Made by a program: the position numbers and the translations under genes
Notes under the pieces: generated by a model
The model's database searches: none
Seen by the model: the letters and a program-made list of their open reading frames with translations, nothing else
Told to the model about the DNA's origin: nothing
From: Phycisphaerales bacterium
GTDB lineage: Bacteria; Planctomycetota; Phycisphaerae; Phycisphaerales; UBA1924
Assembly: GCA_017642965.1 (NCBI GenBank)
Contig: JAEPOJ010000013.1
Location: forward strand, 1 to 64,000
Direction: 5' to 3'
Length of the DNA: 64,000 nt
Shown: piece by piece, positions 8,705 through 17,008 of the stretch
How the letters are laid out: each line of letters opens with the position of its first letter
Numbering within the stretch: position 1 is the stretch's first letter

Positions 8705-10402
8705 TTACTCATCGGTTTCGCCTTGCGGCGCGTCCTGCTGGCCCGCGGCGCTTGCCAGCGGCTTCATCATGGGGAAGGGCAGCACGTCGCGGATGGTCCG
8801 CTGGTTGCCCAGCAGCATCACGATGCGATCCATGCCCAGCCCGAGCCCGCCCGCCGGGGGCATGCCCACCTTGAGCGCGTTCACGAAGTCCTCGTCGAAC
8901 GATCTAAACGTCGATTCCTCGTCGTCCACGCCCGCGAGCTGCTCGCGGAACTTCTGCGCCTGCACGTCCGGGTCGTTGAGCTCGGTGTACGCCGGCCCGA
9001 TCTCCATGCCGCCGATGAACAGGTCCCAGCGGTCCGCGAGCGGGACGGGGTCCTGCTCCGTACCGGGCTTAGGTCGCGTGAGCGGGGAGAGCGACGCCGG
9101 GTAGTCGAGCACGAACGTCGGCCGCGCGGGATCGATCATCGGCTCCGCGACCTCTTCGAAAAGCTCGTTGATAAGGAAGATGTCAGCGATCGCGGTCCCG
9201 TCCTCGCTCTTGGTCTTGAAACCACGCGCTTCGCACGCCCCTCGGACTTTCTCCATATCACCGACGGAGAACCCGAGCGCTTTCTCGAAGAGTTCGGAGT
9301 AGGTAATCCGCTCGAAGGGCTGCTCATAATCGATGAGGAGCTCGCCGAAGGGCATGGCGTTCGAGCTGATCCCCTGCTCTGACGCGGCGATCTGCGCGAG
9401 CTCGCGGATCAACCCCTCCGTGAGCTCGAGCATGGTCTCGTAGTTGCCGTACGCCTGATAGACCTCAAGACTCGTGAACTCCGGGTTGTGGCTCTTGTCG
9501 AGCCCCTCGTTGCGGAAGTTGCGAGACACCTCGAACACGCGGGGCATGCCTCCCACGAGCAGACGCTTGAGGTAGAGCTCCGGCGCGATCCGCAGCGAGA
9601 GGTCCAGATGCAGCGCGTTCATGTGCGTAAAGAACGGGCGCGCCGCGGCGCCGCCCGCCTGCGTCTGCAGCACCGGCGTCTCGACCTCGACAAAGTCATG
9701 ACGCTCCAGGTGGCGACGCATCGCGCTCATGAGCTTGGAACGCAGCAGCAGCGTGCGCGTCGTGTCCGGGTTAGACCACATATCCACGTATCGCTGGCGG
9801 TAACGCATGTCCGGGTCCTGCAGCCCGAGGCGCTTCTCCGGCGGCGGGACGAGGCACTTGCTCGCTGGTTCGAGCGTGCTCGCCCAGCACGTGACCTCGC
9901 CGGTCTTGGTCTTGGTCAGCGGGCCCTGCGCAATCACCAGGTCGCCGTTGTCGAGCAGCTTGGCGAGCTGGAACCCGTTCTCGTCGCAGTCGCGCTTCGA
10001 GATCGCGATCTGGAAGCTATCGCTCGTGTGGTCACGCAGGTTGAGCCAAACGAGCTTGCCGTTGTCTCGCGACAGCACCACACGCCCGGCGACGCGCACG
10101 ATGGGTCGCGCGTCCACGACGGGCGGCAGGTCCGCGTCGGGCAGATCCGGGTTGTCCCGCTTGGCCTGCTTGTGCGCCTGCGTTGTGTCCTTGTTCTCGG
10201 TGTCGGCCGCCTCGTCGTAGGCGTCGTGCGCCTGCGCGAGCGTCATCAGCCCGTCGGCGCGCTGCCCATAGGGGTTGAAGCCGAGCCCGCGGACGGCCTC
10301 GCGGTTCTCGCGACGCTGCTGCTCAAGGCGGTGGATCTCGGCGGCGGCTTCCTGCGCGTCGAGCACGACTTCATCGTTCTGTTGTTCTGTTTGCTCACTC
10401 AC
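8705..10402 (-). CDS. lysS: Lysyl-tRNA synthetase, class II
   Basis: 565 residues from a GTG at 10402; a further GTG at 10420 is possible and adds six residues. The N-terminal OB-fold that binds the anticodon spans roughly 100-200. The class II motifs follow: motif 1 around FVEVETPVLQTQAGGAAARP, motif 2 RNFRNEGLDKSHNPEF, and motif 3 GLGLGMDRIVMLL near the C-terminus. The enzyme attaches lysine to tRNA-Lys. About 70 extra charged residues with a TTQAHKQAKRDNPD stretch lie before the OB-fold. The gene follows the Rrf2 regulator on the same strand after 30 bases and may share its transcript. Confidence 0.92.
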   Translation of the reverse strand: MSEQTEQQNDEVVLDAQEAAAEIHRLEQQRRENREAVRGLGFNPYGQRADGLMTLAQAHDAYDEAADTENKDTTQAHKQAKRDNPDLPDADLPPVVDARPIVRVAGRVVLSRDNGKLVWLNLRDHTSDSFQIAISKRDCDENGFQLAKLLDNGDLVIAQGPLTKTKTGEVTCWASTLEPASKCLVPPPEKRLGLQDPDMRYRQRYVDMWSNPDTTRTLLLRSKLMSAMRRHLERHDFVEVETPVLQTQAGGAAARPFFTHMNALHLDLSLRIAPELYLKRLLVGGMPRVFEVSRNFRNEGLDKSHNPEFTSLEVYQAYGNYETMLELTEGLIRELAQIAASEQGISSNAMPFGELLIDYEQPFERITYSELFEKALGFSVGDMEKVRGACEARGFKTKSEDGTAIADIFLINELFEEVAEPMIDPARPTFVLDYPASLSPLTRPKPGTEQDPVPLADRWDLFIGGMEIGPAYTELNDPDVQAQKFREQLAGVDDEESTFRSFDEDFVNALKVGMPPAGGLGLGMDRIVMLLGNQRTIRDVLPFPMMKPLASAAGQQDAPQGETDE

Positions 10403-10432
10403 GCGTGATCGTACACGCACGGACCCACCGGG

Positions 10433-10909
10433 TCACTGTGGCTCGGGCTTGGATCCGCCGAGCGTGAGGTCCACCCGGGCGGTCATCTCCGCGTTGCACA
10501 GCGGGCGCGTCATCGGGTCTTCCTCGAGCATGTCCAGCAGGGTGATGCCCTCGAAGCGTTCGATCAGTGCCTGGGCGGCCAGATCGAGGCGCGTGTGCAG
10601 CGGGCACAGGCGACCGGAATGGTTCTCAAGCTTGAGCGGGCACTCGGTGATCCGCTCGATCGGGCTGATGGCATTGATGACATCGAGCATGCTGATCTCG
10701 CTCGCCGGGCGTGCGAGCCGATACCCACCGCCCACGCCGCGCCGACCGGTGATCAGATCCGCCTTGGCCAGGGACTGGAGCACCTTCGCGAGGTAGTTCA
10801 TGGGGACATGCGTGACCTCGGCAAGCTGCGCCGTCGAAACAAGCCCGTCGGGCAGGTAGGCCAGGCAGCTCATCGCGCGGAGTGCGTATTCGGTGGTCTG
10901 TGAGAGCAA
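10433..10909 (-). CDS. Rrf2-family transcriptional regulator
   Basis: 158 residues from a TTG at 10909. That start gives the typical Rrf2 opening (LSQTTEYALRAM) and has GAAAGG six bases upstream. The winged-helix domain contains the characteristic GRRGVGGGYRLARP wing. The iron-sulfur ligands of IscR/NsrR normally form three closely spaced cysteines. Here only ECPL and CPLH are seen in that region, 12 residues apart, with a third Cys (LCNAEM) much nearer the C-terminus. A [2Fe-2S] or non-cluster sensing mode is therefore possible. Its targets are unknown; lysS follows on the same strand. Confidence 0.85.
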   Translation of the reverse strand: MLSQTTEYALRAMSCLAYLPDGLVSTAQLAEVTHVPMNYLAKVLQSLAKADLITGRRGVGGGYRLARPASEISMLDVINAISPIERITECPLKLENHSGRLCPLHTRLDLAAQALIERFEGITLLDMLEEDPMTRPLCNAEMTARVDLTLGGSKPEPQ

Positions 10910-10954
10910 GCGTCGCCTTTCAATCCGGACCCGGAACACCGGTAATTGAGAACA

Positions 10955-10983
10955 AGTGTATAGTACCCGAGTTCCTGTCTCAA
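10955..10983 (-). promoter_or_regulatory. Putative promoter of the Rrf2 gene
   Basis: On the minus strand, TTGAGA (10978-10983), a 17-base spacer and TACACT (10955-10960) form a reasonable sigma-70 type promoter about 45 bases before the TTG start. Rrf2 regulators often repress themselves, so an operator may overlap it. Confidence 0.45.
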
Positions 10984-11047
10984 CGTAATTCTAAGCCGAA
11001 TAGCGCTATCAATCTCTCTATATCCTGCTTTCCAGCCGCATGCAACC

Positions 11048-12109
11048 TTATGCCTTGATCGCGGGGTCACTCATTGCACGCTGATCCGCGTCCCGCCCGT
11101 CCTCGGGGATTTCTCGCAGCAGCGTGTCGATGATCTGATCGATCCCGATCTGATCCGCCTGCGCGTTGAAGTTGGTGAGCACCCGGTGACGGAGCACAGG
11201 GTGCGCGATCGCGCGGACGGAATCGATGCTGACGATTCCGTTTCCCACGAGCAGCGCGTGGGCGCGGGCACCCTGAATGAGTGCCTCGCTGGCGCGCGGG
11301 CCGGCCCCCCAGCTGACGTAGTCACGCACGATGTCGGGCACCCGCCCGCTCTCGTCGCTGCGGGTCGACCGCACCAGGCGCAGGGCGTATCGCATCACGT
11401 GCTCGGGCACGGGGGCGCTGCGGATGATCTTCTGGACCTTGGCGATCTGGTCCGCGTCGATGACCGGGCGGATCTCGACCTCGTCCTTCTGAGAGCTCCG
11501 CCGGATGACCTCGAGCTCTTCCTCTTCGCTCGGGTAGCGGACGAGCACCTGCACCATGAATCGGTCGAGCTGCGCTTCGGGGAGCGGGTACGTCCCCTCC
11601 TGCTCAAGCGGGTTCTGGGTGGCGAGCACGAAGAACGGCGCGGGCAGGGCGTGGCGCGTGCCGCCGATCGTCACCTGACGTTCCTGCATGGCCTCGAGCA
11701 GCGCGGCCTGCGTCTTGGGCGGTGTCCGGTTGATCTCGTCGGCGAGGACCACGTTGGCGAACACCGGTCCCTTGACGAATCGCAGCGAACGATGGCCGGT
11801 GGCCTTGTCCTCCTCGATCACCTCGGTGCCGGTGATATCGCTGGGCATCAGGTCCGGGGTGAACTGGATGCGTGAGAAGTCCAGCGACATGGCGCGAGCG
11901 ATCGTGGAGATCAGCAGCGTCTTGGCGAGCCCCGGGACGCCCACCAGCATCGCGTGCCCGCGCGAGAACACGGCCAGCAGGATCTGATCAACGACCTCGT
12001 CCTGCCCCACGATGACCTTGGAGATCTCGGCGCGGAGCGCGTCGTAGTGCTCTCGCACCTGCGCGATGAGCTGCTCGCCCTCGTGATTTGATGAACCGCC
12101 TGTTTGCAT
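11048..12109 (-). CDS. MoxR-type AAA+ ATPase
   Basis: 353 residues from the ATG at 12109. This start is decided by a very strong AAGGAGG seven bases upstream; the open frame continues to 12187 but without such a site. Walker A is GVPGLAKT, Walker B is VVLADEINR, followed by sensor ATQNPLEQEGTYPLPEAQLDRF, all classic MoxR. MoxR ATPases act as chaperones for maturation of metal enzymes or surface proteins and usually sit beside DUF58 and VWA-domain genes. No such partner is next to this one within the window, so its client is unknown. Confidence 0.9.
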   Translation of the reverse strand: MQTGGSSNHEGEQLIAQVREHYDALRAEISKVIVGQDEVVDQILLAVFSRGHAMLVGVPGLAKTLLISTIARAMSLDFSRIQFTPDLMPSDITGTEVIEEDKATGHRSLRFVKGPVFANVVLADEINRTPPKTQAALLEAMQERQVTIGGTRHALPAPFFVLATQNPLEQEGTYPLPEAQLDRFMVQVLVRYPSEEEELEVIRRSSQKDEVEIRPVIDADQIAKVQKIIRSAPVPEHVMRYALRLVRSTRSDESGRVPDIVRDYVSWGAGPRASEALIQGARAHALLVGNGIVSIDSVRAIAHPVLRHRVLTNFNAQADQIGIDQIIDTLLREIPEDGRDADQRAMSDPAIKA

Positions 12110-12418
12110 GATCGGCCCTCCTTGCCCGCCTGCCATGGTCATCATACCGAACACGCGAGCGGCGGTGTTCATTGCATCCGATCGCATCCTGAATTAAAAA
12201 TGGCAGCTGCGCGGGGTCTCTGCACGCAGCTGCCGGATTCGATCCTGTAGAACCAGGATCGGCGTCGTGGCTTGTGGTCCCGGCAGGTATGCCGGGTGTC
12301 GATGCGGTCTGATTGGGATCGGGCCGCACCTGCTTTCAGGAATTACCGAGCGGAAAACGCAAAGTTTCGAGCGGATGACAATTTTCTACCCGTCTTTACG
12401 CAACGAAGGCGCATCGGT
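12110..12418. other. Intergenic region
   Basis: About 310 bases between the MoxR gene and the PDZ-protein gene, both on the minus strand. It holds the MoxR Shine-Dalgarno and a terminator at 12191-12234 for the upstream operon. The stretch 12235-12418 shows no gene or clear signal; small open frames on the plus strand are antisense to the PDZ gene and look random. Confidence 0.6.
12191..12234 (-). terminator. Rho-independent terminator of the sigma/anti-sigma/PDZ operon
   Basis: A ten-base perfect stem GGCAGCTGCG / CGCAGCTGCC (12202-12211 and 12225-12234) with a 13-base loop. On the minus strand it is followed by ATTTTTAATTC. It lies about 185 bases beyond the stop of the PDZ-protein gene. 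Confidence 0.7.
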
Positions 12419-13819
12419 TCAATGGTCGTCGCGTTCCATGCGATCGATGAGACGCTCGAACAGGTCCGCCATGCGATCCATCTGCTCCTCCATGCGGTTC
12501 ATCTGGCGTTCAAGGCGGTTCTCGAGGTCTGTGAGGCGTGTTTCGAGCTCTGCGAGATGGTCTCCCATTTCTTCGGCTTCACGCACGAACAGGCGCCCAT
12601 CACGCAGCTCCATGACCTGCCGCTGGGCATCACGCATGGCCGCGCGGGCCTTTTCCTGAGCGACCACCGCGAGCTCGCGCTGGCGCAGGGCTTCGTGGTG
12701 CTGACGCTCAGCCTCGGCGATGTGCTCCTCGTGCTCATGCGCGTGGTCGTGGTCGTGCTCATCGGGGGCCTTGGGTGAGAAGAAGAACCGGTTCTTTCCC
12801 GAGTCGTCCGTGAAGAACTGGTTCATCCCGCCGAGATGTTCGTGGAGCTGCTCCTCGACAATCGCGAGCTGTTCTTCGCTGATGCCCGATTCGCGGAGCG
12901 CCTTGTGGATCTTCTCGTGCAGCTCGGGCCCGAAGTTCAGATCGAAGGTGAATCTATCGCCCTGGCCCTGCCAGACCTTCGGGAACTCGAAGTCATCACT
13001 GATCTCGATATCGGCGGCCGGGAAACTGGCGACACCCAGTTTTTCGGCGCTGTAGGGCGCAAGCTCCGCCTTGATCTTGACCGTGTCGCCGCCTCGGAGC
13101 ACGACCAGCTTCAGCGGGTCGCCCGGGCTCTTCTCACGCAGGACCTTGCTGAGCAGCTCGCCGTTGGCGTAGTCGCTCCCATCGATCGAGATGATGACGT
13201 CGTAGGCCTCGAGCCCGGCCTTTTTGGCGGGGAGACCGTCGATCACCTTCTCGACAAAGATGGCCTGCTGATCATCGCCGAGCTTGAGCTGCTTGCGGAC
13301 CGCGTCGCTCGGCTCGGTCAGGTTGATACCGAGCATAACCTTGGGCTGAGAAGCCAGCTTTGCTACGCGAATATTGGTCGGCTTCGGCGCATCGGGCACC
13401 GTTGGCGACTTGGTGGTCCACGAGAGGGTTGCCTTCTCGCCCTTGCTCCACTGGGCGATGCCCGGGACCTTGAACTCGGTGAGCACCTTGCCGTTCTCGC
13501 TCAGGAAAATGACAACATCTTCTTTGAGCTTGATTCGGTCGTGATCGATCTCCTTGCCATCGACCTCGGCGAACTTGACGATGCCGTTCACGACCTTGAC
13601 CTCGTACTCGTGGTCATCGTCGTTGCTCCTGATGACGAAAACGTGCTCTTCCTTCGCGTCCTTCGCCTGCTTGTCCGCTTTCTCGTCGGCGTGGGCGGGC
13701 TTGGCCTTCGCGTCGTACTCGACCTTGAACTGGGCGTTCGCCATCGATGCGGGGAGGCCGGTCGCGGCGATCAGCGTCGCGACGATCGCCTGCTTGCTGA
13801 GTGTGCTGAGGATCTGCAT
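12419..13819 (-). CDS. Secreted PDZ-domain protein with His-rich segment and C-terminal coiled coil
   Basis: 466 residues. A signal peptide (cut after ASMANA) precedes a charged linker. A beta-rich region lies at about 55-130, and a PDZ domain at about 160-255 (VMLGINL, DGLPAKKAGL, YDVIISIDG). A segment at 351-376 is extremely rich in His, Asp and Glu (DEHDHDHAHEHEEH). A long heptad-type coiled coil follows to the end, rich in Arg, Glu and Met. No protease domain is fused, so it is not DegP. It follows the ECF sigma and anti-sigma genes on the same strand after about 90 bases with its own AGGAG site. A role as periplasmic metal or stress sensor, or target of the sigma factor, is inference. 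Confidence 0.75.
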   Translation of the reverse strand: MQILSTLSKQAIVATLIAATGLPASMANAQFKVEYDAKAKPAHADEKADKQAKDAKEEHVFVIRSNDDDHEYEVKVVNGIVKFAEVDGKEIDHDRIKLKEDVVIFLSENGKVLTEFKVPGIAQWSKGEKATLSWTTKSPTVPDAPKPTNIRVAKLASQPKVMLGINLTEPSDAVRKQLKLGDDQQAIFVEKVIDGLPAKKAGLEAYDVIISIDGSDYANGELLSKVLREKSPGDPLKLVVLRGGDTVKIKAELAPYSAEKLGVASFPAADIEISDDFEFPKVWQGQGDRFTFDLNFGPELHEKIHKALRESGISEEQLAIVEEQLHEHLGGMNQFFTDDSGKNRFFFSPKAPDEHDHDHAHEHEEHIAEAERQHHEALRQRELAVVAQEKARAAMRDAQRQVMELRDGRLFVREAEEMGDHLAELETRLTDLENRLERQMNRMEEQMDRMADLFERLIDRMERDDH

Positions 13820-13912
13820 GGTGGAACTCCTGTCGGTTGTGCTTGTTGATTTCCCGTGTGTAGTGGTCAGATGCGCTGCTGGCTCCCACCCGTCACGAAG
13901 ATTCGAGATCGC

Positions 13913-14596
13913 TCAGAACGTGCCGTACGTTCCACGCTCGACGCGGACTGGCACGGGGAACCTGTTGCCGGTTTCGTCCTGCATCATCCGGTAGGCCTGG
14001 TCGATCACGCGGCGCTCGATCACCTGGCGCAGGTAGAGCACCTCGATGGTGCCGTCGGGCAGCGGCGTGGTTTCAACGACGACCTGCTCGGGCATCTCCG
14101 CGACCACCTGACCGCTGCGCTGACCGGCATCCAGGTACTGCTCGAAGGCCTGCTCGGGCTCCGCGTCTTTGAGCCCCACGCCCGGGATGCCCGCGATAAA
14201 CCCGGGCTGCGTGGTGTGGCTGGCGGTGGGCATGCCGAGCGACCAGACGACGATCAGTGTCGCGGCGATCGCCCAGCCGCCCCATTTGGAGACGAAGCTC
14301 AGGCGCTGACGGGTGCCTTCCTCATCGATAATGCCGCCGGGCAGCTCGATTCGGTCGGCCACCGAGAGCTCATCAATCAGCTCATCGCGCACGCTGTCGT
14401 GCTGCTGGTGGGTTGTGGCGAGTTCGCACCAGATCTCCGGCTCATTGGCCGCGAGCGCCCGGAATCGGTTCCAGTCGCTGGTGCTGGCACGCCCGTCGAT
14501 GACGCGGGAGATCAGCAGATCCCGCGCGTGATCGGGCAGCAGCTCGTCGAGCATGCCGTCCTGGGCTTCGTGGTTGATGGTGTCTTCTGCACTCAT
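13913..14596 (-). CDS. Probable anti-sigma factor, single membrane span
   Basis: 227 residues from the ATG at 14596, preceded by GGAGGTG. The start codon overlaps the stop of the ECF sigma gene (ATGA), the usual arrangement for a sigma and its anti-sigma. The N-terminal ~100 residues are helical and acidic, one membrane span lies at about 104-122 (WAIAATLIVVWSLGM), and the rest would be periplasmic. No zinc-binding HxxxCxxC motif is seen, so it would not be a ZAS-type anti-sigma. The call rests mainly on position and topology. Confidence 0.65.
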   Translation of the reverse strand: MSAEDTINHEAQDGMLDELLPDHARDLLISRVIDGRASTSDWNRFRALAANEPEIWCELATTHQQHDSVRDELIDELSVADRIELPGGIIDEEGTRQRLSFVSKWGGWAIAATLIVVWSLGMPTASHTTQPGFIAGIPGVGLKDAEPEQAFEQYLDAGQRSGQVVAEMPEQVVVETTPLPDGTIEVLYLRQVIERRVIDQAYRMMQDETGNRFPVPVRVERGTYGTF

Positions 14597-15285
14597 GGTG
14601 CACCTCCAATCGCCGGGCCCTGCGTATTCGCCCGGCGCTTTGCTTCTTGTTTCTGCTGCTGCGCGAGGATCTCGCGCAGCATGCGTCGCCCGCGGGCGAT
14701 TCGTGTTTCGATCGTCGTCACCGGCAGACCCATCGCGTCGCCGATCTGCTCGTAGCTCATCGACTGGAGGCACCGCAGCAGCACGGGCTCGCGGTAGCCC
14801 GCGGGCAGACTCCTCGCCGCGTGATACACCCGGCGGGATTCCTCGCTCGCCAGGGCCAGCTCGTCGGCCTGCACTCGGGCATGATCCTGCGCGGGCTCCA
14901 TCCCGACCAGGCGGAGCATCGAGCGTTTCCGGCGCGTTCGCTCGCGCCCCTCGGCCCGCGCGATGTTGATCGCGATCGTGCGGATCCAGCCGCGGAAGGC
15001 CTTTGGGTCATCAAGCGTTGAAATCTTGCGGCACAGCTGCATCGCCACCTGCTGGAGCAGGTCCTCCAGATCCGCCTCGCGGGACTTGTGGGCGAGGATG
15101 ATCGCCCCGATCCAGCGGCGGGAGTCATCCCAGAGCAGCGCGAGCGCATCGCGGTCGCCCTTCATCGCGGCGCTGACCACTCCCTCGTTGACCCGTTGCT
15201 CGTTCAACTTCCTGCGCTTCCTCCGCCCGGGCGTGCGGGGCCCCGACTCGTTCCCTAAGATGCTGTCCGCTCGGGTCCCTGTCAC
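14593..15285 (-). CDS. ECF RNA polymerase sigma factor
   Basis: 230 residues from a GTG at 15285; a TTG at 15207 with GGAGG upstream would remove 26 basic residues and is an alternative. Region 2 includes EADLEDLLQQVAMQLCRKI and the promoter-melting segment KAFRGWIRTIAINIARAEGR. Region 4 is the helix-turn-helix SYEQIGDAMGLPVTTIETRIARGRRMLRE. It directs transcription of a regulon, probably in response to an envelope signal passed on by the overlapping downstream membrane protein. The divergent tatC gene is 127 bases away. Confidence 0.88.
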   Translation of the reverse strand: MTGTRADSILGNESGPRTPGRRKRRKLNEQRVNEGVVSAAMKGDRDALALLWDDSRRWIGAIILAHKSREADLEDLLQQVAMQLCRKISTLDDPKAFRGWIRTIAINIARAEGRERTRRKRSMLRLVGMEPAQDHARVQADELALASEESRRVYHAARSLPAGYREPVLLRCLQSMSYEQIGDAMGLPVTTIETRIARGRRMLREILAQQQKQEAKRRANTQGPAIGGAP

Positions 15286-15412
15286 GGTTGTACCGAGATT
15301 CGCGCGAATTGTTCGGGTTTGTCCGATTCCCGGATCAGTTGAACGTGTCGTCCGAGAATATTGGGCAATCAGCCCCCTGACAGCACCCTATGAATGATCG
15401 AGCACGATCCGT

Positions 15413-16492
15413 ATGAGCCGAAAGCTGATCAAAAAACGCGATCCGGTCAATCTGCCCGGCAGGCAGGACCCAGGCGGGTACGAACTCGATGACACCTTCG
15501 TGATGTCATTCGGCGACCACCTCGAGGACTTGCGGAAGCGGGTGTTCCTCTCCATCGTCGGCGTCGTCCCGATCTTCTGCATCGCGTTCGGGTTCGGGCG
15601 GACGCTGCTGCGCTTGCTCATCGAGCCGGCTCAGGAGCAGCTCACCAAGGCGGGCCAGGGCGCACAACTGCTGGCGACAGGGCCGTTCGAGACCTTCGGC
15701 GCGGTGATCCAGATCGCGCTGATTATCACCGTCCTCGTGGGCGCACCGTGGATCCTCTACCAGCTCTGGAAGTTCATCTCGCCCGGGCTGTACAAGCACG
15801 AGCGCCGGATCGTGCACCTGCTGCTGCCGTTTTCCGGGCTGCTGACGATCTGCTCGGTCCTGTTCCTGTACTACGTGATCCTGCCGGTGATCCTGGCGTT
15901 CTTCATCGGCTTCGGCGCCAAGGTGTCCGGCGAGCCGATGGTCCCCACCGCGCCGGTGCCCGAAGGCATCGTGTTCCCGATGATCCCGGTGCTGCCAGCC
16001 GATCCGGAGAACCTGGAGCCGGGCATGATGTGGATCAACGAATCCCTGCTGCAGCAGCGTGTCTGCGTGGGGATCGAGGCGGACGGCAAGCCCATCATCC
16101 GGGTGCTGTCGCTGACATCGAATATCGGGATCGCCCAGCAGTACCGGATCAGCGAGTACATCAAGACCATCCTGAACATGGGACTCGCGTTCGGGGTGGC
16201 CTTCCAGACCCCGGTTGTGGTGGTGATGCTCGGATGGGTGGGGATCATCAACCCCACGACTATGCGCAAGTATCGCAAGCACGCGCTGGCGGTCAGCACA
16301 ATCCTCGGTGCCGTGCTGACCCCGGCGGACCCGCTGTCGATGATGCTCCTGGCCGGCCCGCTGTACCTGCTCTACGAGCTCGGGCTGCTGATCCTGCACC
16401 TGGTGCCGATCGAGCGGGTGGTCGGGCGTGATCCGATGCGGATGTCTCAGGATGAGAGTGCGATTACGAACGAAGACGCCGGGGAGGGCTGA
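15413..16492 (+). CDS. tatC: Twin-arginine translocase subunit TatC, with a periplasmic insertion
   Basis: 359 residues; typical TatC is about 250. The signal-peptide binding site at the N-terminus is intact (SFGDHLEDLRKR, Glu38), as is FISPGLYKHER after the second helix. Between the fourth and fifth helices about 80 extra residues are inserted (roughly 178-255), rich in Pro and Val, placed on the periplasmic side. TatC recognises folded proteins with RR signal peptides and moves them over the inner membrane. No tatA is visible nearby. The stop codon overlaps the tadA start by one base (TGATG), indicating translational coupling. Confidence 0.92.
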   Translation: MSRKLIKKRDPVNLPGRQDPGGYELDDTFVMSFGDHLEDLRKRVFLSIVGVVPIFCIAFGFGRTLLRLLIEPAQEQLTKAGQGAQLLATGPFETFGAVIQIALIITVLVGAPWILYQLWKFISPGLYKHERRIVHLLLPFSGLLTICSVLFLYYVILPVILAFFIGFGAKVSGEPMVPTAPVPEGIVFPMIPVLPADPENLEPGMMWINESLLQQRVCVGIEADGKPIIRVLSLTSNIGIAQQYRISEYIKTILNMGLAFGVAFQTPVVVVMLGWVGIINPTTMRKYRKHALAVSTILGAVLTPADPLSMMLLAGPLYLLYELGLLILHLVPIERVVGRDPMRMSQDESAITNEDAGEG

Positions 16493-17001
16493 TGCATCAG
16501 CCGCAGCGACACGAGCCAGAGGTCACCGAGACCGACACCGCGATGATGGAACGAGCAATCGGACTTGCGCAGCAGTCGGCTGACGCGGGTGAGGTTCCGG
16601 TCGGCGCGATCGTCTACGACACACAAAACGGGGAGATCATCGCCAAGGCACACAACACCCGCGAGATGCACCGCGACCCGGCCGGTCACGCGGAGTTCTC
16701 CGCCGTCACCGAGGCGTGCGAGCGGATCGGTGACTGGCGCCTGAACCATTGCACGCTCGTAGTCACGCTCGAGCCATGCCCGATGTGCGCGGGGCTGATC
16801 GTGAATGCCAGGGTGGGACGCCTTGTGTATGGGGCGAGCGATCCCAAGGCGGGCGCGGTCCGATCGTTGTTCTCGCTCTGCGACGATCAACGCCTGAATC
16901 ACCGCTGCGAGATCCATGCCGGCGTGCTGGGGGACCGATGCGCCGAGCAGCTGAGCACCTTCTTCCGCGATCTCCGCGCCAAGCGCAAAGCCGAGGGGTG
17001 A
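16492..17001 (+). CDS. tadA: tRNA-specific adenosine deaminase
   Basis: 169 residues. The zinc-dependent deaminase motifs are HAE at 66-68 (His ligand and catalytic Glu) and PCPMC at 95-99. The motif order and length fit TadA, which converts A34 to inosine in tRNA-Arg(ACG). The loop RMPAGHAE-type position reads HRDPAGHAE. A guanine deaminase or other nucleoside deaminase of the same family is the main alternative. The gene is coupled to tatC and followed eight bases later by mutM. Confidence 0.82.
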   Translation: MHQPQRHEPEVTETDTAMMERAIGLAQQSADAGEVPVGAIVYDTQNGEIIAKAHNTREMHRDPAGHAEFSAVTEACERIGDWRLNHCTLVVTLEPCPMCAGLIVNARVGRLVYGASDPKAGAVRSLFSLCDDQRLNHRCEIHAGVLGDRCAEQLSTFFRDLRAKRKAEG

Positions 17002-17008
17002 GCGCGGC

